NCBI GenBank assembly: GCA_021904315.1
Contig: CM038923.1
Span: forward strand, 8,438,038 to 8,502,037
Reading direction: 5' to 3'
Source of the DNA: Sphagnum magellanicum
Lineage: Eukaryota; Streptophyta; Sphagnopsida; Sphagnales; Sphagnaceae
Length of the DNA: 64,000 nt
Positions 23,705 to 33,822 of the stretch are shown here, piece by piece; positions within the stretch are counted from its first letter, which is position 1; each line of letters starts with the position of its first letter. The notes below the pieces were generated by a model, which did no database searches, had not been told where the DNA came from, and saw nothing but the letters and a program-made list of their open reading frames with translations. Position numbers and translations under genes: made by a program.

Positions 23705-24736
23705 ATGGATTCTTCTTGGAAGGGATTTGTAGAGGGAGGCTTGGCCGCCACGATCGCCGGTTGTGCGACACACCCGTTGGATCTCATCAAAGTGCGGATG
23801 CAGTTACAAGGGGAGGTGCAGATGGCCACGGCACAGCCACTGCCTGCGTCGCTCTCTTGGGCACTCGACGGTGGTAGATCTCGTGTCACTGCTGCAGCAG
23901 TAATCTCTGCTCGACCCAACAGCAACCCATTGAGCGTAGTAACGAGTCTTGTGCAGTCGGAAGGGGTGCGGGGATTGTATTCCGGAGTATCGGCGACGAT
24001 CCTCCGGCAGTTACTCTACTCCTCCACGCGGATGGGTTTATACGAGTACCTCAAGAACGCGTGGCGGCGGGAAGAAGAAGGAAGCGGAGGACTCTCGTTG
24101 AGCAAGAAAGTCACGGCGGCGCTGGTTTCGGGTGCCGTGGGTGCGGCAGTGGGCAATCCGGCAGATTTGGCCATGGTACGAATGCAGGCAGACGGAAGGC
24201 TACCCATGTCGGAGAGAAGGAACTACACCGGAGTGGGAAACGCTTTGATGCGCATGGTGAGACAAGATGGCCTGTTGTCGCTCTGGACAGGTGCAGCTCC
24301 CACCATCACACGCGCAATGCTAGTCACGGCTGCCCAGCTTGCCAGTTACGACCAGATCAAGGACACCATCACCCAACACCACTTGGCTCCCGAAGGCTTT
24401 GCAACTCAGGTGCTCTCCAGCTGTGGAGCTGGCTTGTTGGCTGCTGTGGCATCAAACCCTATTGACGTGGTGAAAACCAGAGTAATGAACATGAAAGTAG
24501 TGGAAGCTGCCGCTGCTGGTCATGGTGGTGAGACAGCAACAACAGCAGCAGCAGGAGGAACACTGGCACCTCCTCCTTACAAGGGTGCATTGGACTGTGC
24601 TATCAAGACTGTGCGCGCAGAGGGTCCAATGGCTTTGTACAAGGGCTTTGTACCCACTGTCACTCGCCAAGGCCCCTTCGCCATCGTCATGTTCTTGTCC
24701 TTGGAGCAAATCAGAAAAGTTTTTGAGAACCTTTGA
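23705..24736 (+). CDS. DIC1: Mitochondrial dicarboxylate carrier (DIC / uncoupling-protein 4-5 type)
   Basis: An intronless gene of 343 residues for an inner-membrane solute carrier of the SLC25 family, which in plants exchanges malate, oxaloacetate and related dicarboxylates or sulfate and phosphate. All three carrier signatures are present: PLDLIKVR at residues 24-31, PADLAMVR at 152-159 and PIDVVKTR at 252-259. The second has Met instead of the usual Lys/Arg in its salt-bridge position, as in plant DIC proteins. The tripartite repeat and a 'RGLYSGVSATILRQLLYSS' segment fit DIC/UCP5. Low-complexity inserts lie at about residues 37-75 and 268-286 (Ala/Thr/Gly). The start follows 'GGAAAGAATGG' and begins exactly at the conserved 'WKGFVEGGLAA' N terminus. 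Plant homologues (AtDIC1/UCP5) are also intronless. The substrate is inferred from the family. Confidence 0.93.
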   Translation: MDSSWKGFVEGGLAATIAGCATHPLDLIKVRMQLQGEVQMATAQPLPASLSWALDGGRSRVTAAAVISARPNSNPLSVVTSLVQSEGVRGLYSGVSATILRQLLYSSTRMGLYEYLKNAWRREEEGSGGLSLSKKVTAALVSGAVGAAVGNPADLAMVRMQADGRLPMSERRNYTGVGNALMRMVRQDGLLSLWTGAAPTITRAMLVTAAQLASYDQIKDTITQHHLAPEGFATQVLSSCGAGLLAAVASNPIDVVKTRVMNMKVVEAAAAGHGGETATTAAAGGTLAPPPYKGALDCAIKTVRAEGPMALYKGFVPTVTRQGPFAIVMFLSLEQIRKVFENL

Positions 24737-24891
24737 GGAGTGATGAGGGAGGAGGAGGAGGTACCACTACCCTATGCAAAGCCCCCTCAACAATTTTGAG
24801 TCTATCTATGTATGTATCAACCCAAACCCTAAAATCCTAGACCCTAAACCCTGTTGTTCTGAAGATCCCCCAACTCTTTCTATGGCTTTAG

Positions 24892-24897
24892 AATAAA
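24892..24897 (+). terminator. Candidate poly(A) signal of the carrier gene
   Basis: AATAAA lies about 155 bases after the stop codon, a normal distance for a plant 3' UTR. The motif is common by chance in AT-rich DNA. Confidence 0.35.
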
Positions 24898-24933
24898 ATC
24901 CTTTGACCCTAAACCCTAAAATATGGCAGTTTA

Positions 24934-25074
24934 GATCCCCTTAACCATACTCTAAAGACCCCTAAACTATGGCTTTTGATGATCCCCTTAACCATACTCT
25001 AAAGACCCCTAAACTATGGCTTTTGATGATCCCCTAACCATATTCTGAAGATGCCAAAACTATGACATTAGGTA
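24934..25074. repeat. 47-bp minisatellite, three units
   Basis: Units start at 24,934, 24,981 and 25,028. The repeated unit begins GATCCCCTTAACCATACTCT and ends CTATGGCTTTTGAT. The first two are nearly identical and the third is diverged. It lies just past the carrier's 3' end. Confidence 0.85.
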
Positions 25075-25124
25075 GATCTCTTCTCGCCTTGTTCAGCTTT
25101 TGATTTTTTTCTTTTTCCTACTAC

Positions 25125-25446
25125 ACTGACTATTCTTTCAATCCCTCTTGCCTCCTCAAGTTCCGAATTGAATTTTCACCAGCTTTCTGACAACGATGCT
25201 TTTGATCCCTCTCATCTTCTTCTCAAGAAAGCTTCAAATCAAATCCTAAGCAGGCCGATTGTGGTTTTGATCCCTTTTGTTGCCTTCTCTGAAGTTCCAA
25301 ATTGAATTCTCAGTTTGCCAACTGTGCTTTTGATCCCCATTTTGAGTTCTGAATTGAATTCTCAGCTGGCTGCCAACTATGCTTTTGATCCCTCTCACCT
25401 TCTCAACTTCCAAATTGAGTTCTCAGCAGGCTGAGTATGCTTTTGA
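25125..25446. repeat. 55-75 bp minisatellite, about five units
   Basis: Successive units share TTTTGATCCC, a pyrimidine-rich block, '(A)GTTC(C/T)(G/A)AATTGAATTCTCA' and a GC(T/A)G(G/C)C-like end before 'TATGC' or 'TGTGC'. Unit length varies through internal indels. It has no reading frame of note. Confidence 0.75.
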
Positions 25447-27590
25447 CAAACAGTTAGAATTTAAGTTAGAAAACTGCAGTCATGAATGACTACATTGGAC
25501 CAGAAATCTAGACATCAGTAAAAGGATAGCTACTATATATGCCTAGCCCAGAGATTTGGTAGGGCGCATTCAACTGGAGAAATTGTCCAGAATATTTTTT
25601 TCATATAGTAAGGTTTTATGGGGACACATTAATTGTCTGGGAAACCCTAGATATGGGTTATCCTTTGATTTTTTCAAACATTAGAATTGTTGGTTTTTTT
25701 AGAAGAGCTCCAGAATATGGATGCATACACATCTGGAGCTTTAGGGTTGAAACATTCAACTGGACTCTATCATTGTCCAGAATTAATTTTGAGAAAGCTT
25801 CTTTTATGGACACATTATTGTGCTTGATGTGAGTTCTGCATTTCTGAGACACTAGAAATGTTCTTTTGAGTTTGGAGTTATCTTTCTGTAGCTTTCTTCA
25901 AGTCTTTTGGAAGAGGCCTTTAACCAGAATCTGGATAGATCCAGATGTTCAAGATTTTTCCAGTTGCTTCAAAGTTCATATCCCTTTTATGCACTAATCA
26001 ATCAATCCCACTTTTGAGGTTGATCTCTCCACCTTTGTCATCATCGAAGGTCAGAACTTTTGAGTTGAGAGGATGTATTATGTTCATTTTATACAGTTCG
26101 ATTTCCATCTGCATACAAGTTACAAGGTTGCATATGGGAGGAGTCCTCCGGAACTTTTTCTCAAGGGGAGTTATCTGAAGGCTAAACCCTGAGGACAAAG
26201 GTGTTATTGGAACAAGGGTTTTTGCAAGGCAGAGCCGAGTCCAGGCTCAATTCTGGTTAACATTACGATGAGCCTCTAAAGATACATAGATTGTGACTCA
26301 TAGGAGACAAGGTCCTTATGACAACTCAATAAGAGTGGGAGGGATCTTATGCTTATAAGCAGGCATATGATCGCATGTAAGGGGCTCTACAAATATTGTA
26401 GGAATTTTTTTGGAATGATTTATGAGATAACAAGTTCTGGTCAAGCATAAGATTAGAGTGAAGAGAAATCTTTTGTCTAACCTTTGTGCAAAGGTATGAA
26501 ACTTTAAAAAGGAAAGAAAACTAACATGCAACAAAACTTAAAACCAAGGCAAAAAAATCGTAATGGTGGACAAAAGGAAAGAGTAAGTTAGCGATTGTTT
26601 GAATGTGGTGGGAGAACTAGAATTATGCAATGGAGGGAAAGGAGGAAGAAAGTTGGTTGGTGAGTGACAACTATTTGTAAGGGAAAAATGTGAGACATTA
26701 TGATGCAAAACATGTCTTTAGCCTTAAGGCGCATCCAACCATTACTGTAGGTAGTGATAGATCTAGCTGAATTTTAAAATTTGAGCCATGTATGTCACAA
26801 TTTTGAAAGAAGAAAATGTCAGGACTCAGCTGGTACCTCATTTGAACTCTTTACCTACCTGAAGGTATAGTTTATATCTTCTGTTTGCTAGATGAGTAGA
26901 CTGTGGGACCTCGTCAGAGTTTCGTGATATCACTCCTTGCAGCACTAGGATTTGATTCTCGTAGGTAGAAACTCATCCTGTAGGTAGCGAGGAGGTGATG
27001 ACCCAGTTAGGAATCACATGTTGTAGCACCGGAGCTTGGAGAATTTCATGAGCATAGGAAGTAGTACCTGGGTGAGTATTGAACCTCAGCCAATTGATAG
27101 GGTTGTTGCAGCAGGCATCCATGAGCACTTTGCAGAAATTGATGTAACAATACAGATCTTGACAGGTATTGGAACATTAGAGGCATTTTGAAGAGGTAAT
27201 GGAAGCCTCCAAGCTTTTGACAGGGTCTCCAGGATCTTCTTGGGCTCCAATTACTACAACCATATGTATGAATTGTAAGGTGTGTAATATCAACCTTGAT
27301 GTAATTTCACACCCCTCTGGTTCTTAGACGTTACCCTATTTGCTCAATTGTCTGACCAATGAATGCTAAGTCTGTTTTTGTGCACTCCTTTCAGTCCAGT
27401 GAAATGTTCCACAACTGGTAACAATCTTGCTGCTGATTTTGCAGTCAGGCATATTGGGGGGTGCTGTTATCTCAGTGGGCAGGTTCTCACTTGAAAGCTG
27501 CAGTTAAGGAGCTGCTCTCATTGTCACGGCAGTTTCGCAGTCAGATATAGGGAGCCGAAAAACAACTGGGACAGCAAAGCTGCTGGATTG
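25447..27590. other. Intergenic, no recognisable gene
   Basis: Frames here are short and lack domains. Around 26,320 there is a phrase ('AATAAGAGTGGGAGGGAT') like the repeated block at 21.3 kb. The remainder is unassigned; 26,880-27,300 has coding-like composition but no frame that I can identify. Confidence 0.5.
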
Positions 27591-28249
27591 GAAAGACAAA
27601 TATGTGCATGGTCAAAACTTTGACATGGTGTGCAACTCTTGTCACTGTGTCATGCATTCCTTAGCTATCTTTCTAGAGTGCAAAGCTCACATTAAACAAC
27701 TTGATGCATGCATCATAGACAATGGAACACCTAGCAGTCACAAAAATCTAGCACTCACAAGATTCTTGGACTGCTTAACACAGGATGATTTTAAGTCCAG
27801 GTCTATTCAGCCAATTTTCTTGTATAGGTGTTAGAATATGGTGAGCTGCATAGACCAGGCATTTTTGAATGTTCATATCTCCTCTGGTTGTTGGTGATGA
27901 ATGCTCATTACACTATTGTTAGAAAGGTACTATTCCTGACACAAGTGAGTGGAGGACTATAAGTCCCACTTTGGACTTCTCTCCACAATGAAGTCAAAAC
28001 CTCTTCACTCAGATAAGCATCATCAATGGCTGACATAAATGACAATGTAAGTGGACAAAGTGTGAATTGTAAAGAAAATGGCAGATAACCAGGCAAGTCT
28101 CAGAGCTTAAATTAGTGGAATATGGTAGCTCAGAGTGTGGACACCTATTTAGCGAGAGGTTGAATGCTGAGACCTGCCAGGCTGTTATACAAACCTTTTG
28201 ACCACCATTGTTTTCAACTACTATGAACCGTATGATCATTATGCCAGAT

Positions 28250-28800
28250 AAGTGGCAAACTACCTTCTGGACATGCCTTACAAATGTGGGAGGCATAGAG
28301 GATGCTTGCAGGGTCTTCAACAGGACATGAACAATTTATGTGACTGTTGAGAATGGAACATTTTTGGGACTTTTGGAATGTGGGGTGCAGGGGCAGAAGG
28401 CAGTAGCATTCCCTCCTCAAACCATGCATACAGATGAGATGGAACTGAGCCTCACCACTTTTCGAGGGGATTTCGACTGTGTGCTAATATGGCAGCACTC
28501 ATAGGGCCAGGCATGTTGTGTGTTCATACACAGGTCATGATTTGCAAATGTCATTGAAGTTCTAGGCGTGCATCAATACCTATTTCTGATGTGACATCCT
28601 ACAAGAGGCTGCTTGGAGAGTGATAGGATGCTCATTGAAGTGGTTGCTTGGAGTGTCTTGACTTCTGTACATGTTTCCAAAGCCCCATATGTTGTTACAG
28701 CTTATGGGTATGTAGAAATTTTGTCAGTGTGGAATGCTAGCCAACCAATCTATAAAGGGTTCTACACTGGAAGATTGCATGCTAAAGTGACATGAAGTTT
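28250..28800 (+). pseudogene. Decayed pentatricopeptide-repeat (PPR) gene fragment
   Basis: Translated fragments in shifting frames match the plant PPR pattern. 'GGIEDACRVFNRT' at about 28,288-28,330 corresponds to the 'KCGSIEDACRVFNRM' turn. 'ECGVQGQKAVA' and 'TDEMELSLTTF' follow the KCGQGQKAL...GMEL..TTF pattern, 'CVHTQVMICKCH' near 28,525 fits the HVHAQVM segment, and 'VVAWSVLTSVHV' near 28,635 fits VVAWS.LI..HV. Several frameshifts and stop codons interrupt it. PPR proteins bind organellar RNA; this copy cannot be functional. Weak remnants may extend upstream to about 27,600. Confidence 0.6.
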
Positions 28801-29600
28801 ACACTCACAAACTTGTTGCAACATGAATGAGAATACTAGGGGACGTCTTCGTTTATGTCTGTCTCTTGAATGCTAGCTGACACCATGAATGATTTTCCTA
28901 TTACTTCCAGAAATACAACAGAAACTCAGGATACAGATTTTGAGTATGTTTGCTGAAATGTGGAACAGATTATAATGTATGTACCTACACCCACGCTAGG
29001 GAGCTGATGAAGTCAGTGGGAGAAGAATGGCAGGTAGTCCCTGCCATTCATGATAAAGTGACGGTCTGATACTTTTTGGGAACACTCATAAGGTCATGGC
29101 CACACTCATTCTTATCATGTTTGTTTTGGGTTTGCTGGAATTGACACAATGGTTACCTCAAAATGTTTTTCTCAAGTTTCATTTGCAATCTCAGTTTGAT
29201 ATATGCCAGTTAAACCAAAAGTTAAACCTATTCTACCAGTGCCACAAGTAATGGGTGCATGCCTAAGATGTAGCCTACACAAACTTCACATCTGTTTTTG
29301 CTCACAAAATTTTCCCAGACTTGTATGTGAGTTCTTAGACACATAGAGTCACAAGCAACTTAAGATCATGTTCAATTTTATTGCCAATATTGTGGTGGTT
29401 GCAATGTCATTGCTGTTCAGTTGCCATCATGAAGGAGAGCACCAGGAGAGCATGGACTGTGTCGTATGAAGATGATGTTTGTTTTTTGCACCCACCAAAG
29501 GTAGTAGGAACTCCACTAGAATAGTGCTATTCTAATGGGGTTGTGGTCTCGACTTTTACATAATCTCGTCATTAAGAGCATGCAAACCTAAACAAAACCC
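28801..29600. other. Intergenic, unassigned
   Basis: No frame with a recognisable domain. The last 100 bases are probably promoter DNA of the B3 gene: AT-rich, then changing to CG-containing and pyrimidine-rich at about 29,600. Confidence 0.4.
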
Positions 29601-29606
29601 TAAACC

Positions 29607-29675
29607 ATGGCACTGAGCTCGCGTCTCCTCCTCCTCTTCTGCATTTGTCGTTGCACCCACTTGCAGCAACAGTAG
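29607..29675 (+). CDS. Upstream ORF in the leader of the B3 gene
   Basis: A 22-codon frame opens at the sequence AAACCATGGC, a good initiation context, and closes at TAG 48 bases before the proposed main start. It is in a different frame from the B3 coding sequence. If the leader is transcribed as drawn, it would be expected to reduce or regulate translation of the main frame. It may instead be chance, or be removed by an unrecognised leader intron. Confidence 0.3.
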   Translation: MALSSRLLLLFCICRCTHLQQQ

Positions 29676-29722
29676 CAGCAGCAGCAGGAGCTCCAAACTC
29701 GCCCCCTCGCTCGCACGTAGCT

Positions 29723-32700
29723 ATGGGTGGCTACTCCGGTGATGCTCACAACAATGGCAACAACGCCCTTGGTTCTTCTTCTTCATTCCCCAGGTTTCTT
29801 ACCACAACCACGGAACTGGCAATAATGCCCAACACTCGCCACCAGCCTTTCCTGGTAAACTAACTACCCTGTTCCACTCATTCCGTCGAATCTCTCTCGA
29901 CCTCAAACTCCCTCATCTGTCTTCTTTTCTCGCTTTCCTCCTTTCTTCCATTGGGATTTGCAGTGAGGGGAAGCGGTCTGTCTGGTTTTTTCTTGGTCTG
30001 CTTTTATGGTGATCGAGAAATATTTTCTTCTTCTTCTTCTTTTTCTTTGAAGAAGAAGAAGAAGCTGGAAATGCGGGTGAATAAGAAGCAGCGAAGCTAT
30101 CAAGGCCTATTAATTTTGTGGTTCTTCAGTCTCCTCCTACTAGAGAGTGAGTGCTTCTTCTTGCTCGCAACCTCTCGTACGTTGGTCAGCTGCATGGTGG
30201 ATATGTTCAGAGGGTCTGAATCCAGTTTGCAATATGGTTTTTTGTCTCGGAGAAAGAGTTCTTATTGAATTTTTTTTTTCCTCCCCTAAATCCTAAACCC
30301 TGATTGAAGGAAGCTAGGGTTCTTACTGACGGATTTTTTTTCTGTTCCAAAAAAGGAGAGAATAACAAGGAGAAGGATTTTGCTGATGTCAGGGTTGATT
30401 ATTGATGCCTATGGCTTGCTTGGCAATTTTCATCAGTGAATGAGTGCATTGCCATGTTGCAGGAAATTCCAGCTGCATTTTGGAGGCAGCATAGCTCAGC
30501 AATGCAGGAGGTCCTGACTCTGCAAGGAGGAGACAGCGGATGTGAATGGCAAGTGAGCTTATGCAATGGAGGATTCTACGATGGTTGGAAAGCATTTGCA
30601 ATGGATCATTTCCTGAAGAAGGGGGAGCATCTAGTGTTTACTCTTGTCGCCAATGATCGCTTTGTTGTTCACATCTTTGATGAATTTGGTTCTGAAAAAC
30701 CAATCTCTAGAGGTTTATCAAGCAAGGAACAGAGGCAGCAGCTTCACTGTATTCACTCACAGCAGGATGATGACATCACTGGATCAGGGGTATCTGAGAA
30801 GCAGAAACCACCTGGAGCTTTGATGCATAAAAATGGAGCTTTTGTACTGGCATGCCATTCTGGTGCTGGTAAAGCATATGGAGGAGGAGAGCATGCAAAT
30901 GTTAGCCCAGTCTTGGATATGAAAGTCACAGATGAATCAGAGCATGGACATAAACCTTGTGGTATCCAAGCAGGAGATACTACGATATCCTCTTGTGGCA
31001 AGGATTTGGGATTTACTGCAGCACTACAGGTTTTCAAAACCACATTCTGATTTCCTACTCTGCTGTAGCCTTTGGTTAGACCCATCAGCTAGTGGGGCTT
31101 GCAGAAACATTGGGGGGGGGGACACTTTGTGAGAACTAATCTAAGAGCCAAATGTGACGGGAAACCCTAGCTGACAAAATAGATTGATGTCACCATTCAG
31201 CTCAAACAAGAAGGATTTGTTGGGGTGCAGGTGAAGCAAAGGAAACCAGCTAGTGCTTCATCCAGGCTACCATCATCCTGGATGCGAACTCCAATGCGGG
31301 TACTTCTTGCTAGGTCTGCCATAGCTAGGGCAAGACAAAAGAAGCTCTTAGAGGACACTGGTAAGGGTTGTGGCACTCTACAGAGTAAGGACTTGTACAG
31401 TGCCAAGGATGAGGAGGAGGAGGCGCTATTCCACAATGAAAGCATAACACACTCAGATGATCATGTATTTCTACACAGTGGGACTAGATGTAGCTCAGAA
31501 CATGACACTCAAAATAGATTCTCTGCAAGTGGATGTGCAACAGGTTTGACCACTTCATTGCCCCTGGAGCAAATGAAGACCCTGCACAGTACGGAGAAGA
31601 GTAGCAAGTTGAGATACACTTGTAGCTCATATGGAACAACAGGATACTTCAGAAACTGCTACAAAGAGTACTCTATAACAGAAGGAGTTCCAGTCAAGAG
31701 CAACACGATGAGAGGGGACCCAACTAGAGGCTTGCTCAGAGAGCAGCAAATGAAGGGGGAAAAGGAGCAATGTGCTTTAGAGTCTGAGGAACATGGGGAA
31801 CAGAATGGGATAACTTGTTGCAGATCAGAAGAAAAGTCCAGGGACCCAGCAAAACTGGAGGTAACAGTAGATTATAGCAAACATCTTAACATGCATGCTG
31901 TGCAAGGGGGAATTGTGGTGGGACAGGATTGTGGGTCTCCAGATGAAGGAAAAAATTCAACGGCTGGAAGGCAGCAAAAGCGTAGTAGTGACGTTGCTGC
32001 AAGTGATGGCACTACTGCACTTGGTCTTACAAGTGGATCTGGTCAAACAAGAAGAGGAGGGGGGTGCATGGAGAAAAACATGTTGGTAAAATCTGCAGAT
32101 TCATCTGTGCTTCATGAGGAAGCAGCTCTGCAGGATGTCAATGGAATGATTAACAGGGCTGCAGATAATGAGTTTCAAAAACCAAATGTGATAGAAGGCA
32201 AGAAATATGACGCCCTTGATGCTGCCCATGCTTTTGAAACAGAGAGCAAGAAACCATGTGTGCTTGTGGTTATGAAACCATCATATGTCCAGAGAAATTT
32301 TGCATTTGTAAGTGTTTCAATTGAATCTATCCCTGCCCCCCATAGTCCATTCTTTCAGGATGTTCAGGCCTTCTGATTGTAGAAGTATAAACGGTTGGAA
32401 TTTACTGAGCTTCATGCTTCTTTTGAGCATGGGATGGCTAATAAGTGTGTTGGTTGGTAATCTTATGAACAATGTTTTGATATGCTGGTGCAGGGAGTGC
32501 CAGCAAAAGCTTCAAGGGAGCATTTCCCAAAGACAGATGCAGCAGTCACTTTAGTGGACATTGCAGGTAAAACATGGTCAGCCCTGTGGCATAAACAGCG
32601 GAAGTATATAAATGGTGCTGGGTGGAAAGATTTTGCTCTTGCACACCACCTTAAGGAAGGTGATGTATGTGTTCTGGAAGTTGTTCAGAGGGCTGCGTCA

Positions 32701-33408
32701 CAACTGAAATTATTAGTTCATATTTTCCCAGTTGTTGAGGTTTGTGACCATGTTTCCAATGGGAAAGCTGATGGGCGCACAATTGGACCTTCAGTCAATG
32801 GAGCTGTTTCCACAAGACTGGGAACAACTCTAGTTGAACCCACAAACCCTCCAAGTGCATTCAGCTCAGAAGGGGAAGTGCACAAGGAGTTTCATGGCAA
32901 ACAGAACACTAAAATTGTAAGAAATGAAGGGTGTGATACAGGGAAGAAGAGAAAGAAGCTAGAGACATCTGTGGCCACCACCTTAATAAAGAAAGAGTGT
33001 GTAACAGGCAAGAGGAGAAAGATGCCAGCAATTCCTGTCGCCACCGTGAAAAGCTGTCAGGCAGTTAATTCTGCAAAGAAGAAAAAGCAGGGTTATTTGA
33101 TCAAAAGGAACAAGAGCTTTCCTACTAAGGGGATGAAACAGAGAAGGAACAGGAGAGTTATTTCTACAAGCCACATTGCTCCAACAGCTGTTAAGAGTGA
33201 GGCAATTCAGAATGCTGGAAATGTGTACCATATTGTTCGTCTGATAGATCGTCGAATAGGCCCAAATGGGGTTCTATATTTGGTGGAGATTGAAGGGGCC
33301 GTCAGACAAGGTAGCAACAAGGGCAGTGCAGAACAGGACAAGGATGGCAACTGGTGGGTTCCCTCCAATCATTTCACATCTGACTTTGTCAGCTGTTTCA
33401 TTGACTGA
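29723..33408 (+). CDS. Two-B3-domain (REM-like) DNA-binding protein
   Basis: Four exons are predicted, 29,723-29,854, 30,463-31,029, 31,231-32,307 and 32,494-33,408, all joined between codons, giving 896 residues. The first B3 domain (about residues 22-122) starts with FPRFL at the end of exon 1 and continues with EIPAAFW, 'GWKAFAMDHFLKKGEHLVF' and VVHIFDEFGSEK. The second (about 573-672) has 'KPSYVQRNFAF' at the end of exon 3, then VPAKASREHF, GWKDFALAHHLKEGDV and LLVHIF. In each domain the intron interrupts the same place, just before the (I/V)PA(A/K) strand. The linker is long, polar and low-complexity. Lys/Arg clusters at about 735-830 look like nuclear localisation signals. The last 62 residues resemble a chromodomain. 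The start and exon 1 are the least certain parts, and the exon 2 donor (CAG|GTTTTC) is weak. Confidence 0.75.
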
Positions 33409-33816
33409 CTGGAGGGTGATGAATGTACAACAATTGTCACTTACGATTTTAACTCTTTGGAACATCTTTTGAATTTTGAACCCTAAACCTAGAAAACCAT
33501 AACATTAATTCAACATATGGTAGATGGAGCTTCATAAGAACTGACTCTTAACAATTTTGGTTTCCATCTTCAATCATGAAAGGCTGCGGGTGCCATGTAT
33601 ATTGATTCTCTGTAATTCATGAGATAGATAAATCCTGTACCTGGAATTCCGATTGAGGAAACAATGGGTTTACATTAGTGTGTTGTTAAGAAGGCAAGTG
33701 ATTGCATATTTCAGAATGTTAAGTTGAGATTATTTTCATCCCATCTTTTTGGAATTGGTTTAGGGTTATGCTGCATCATGTATATGTCTTTGATAGGCAC
33801 ATCATTTTGTGATGCA

Positions 33817-33822
33817 AATAAA
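33817..33822 (+). terminator. Candidate poly(A) signal of the B3 gene
   Basis: AATAAA occurs about 410 bases after the stop codon in otherwise featureless DNA. It is plausible but unproven. Confidence 0.25.
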
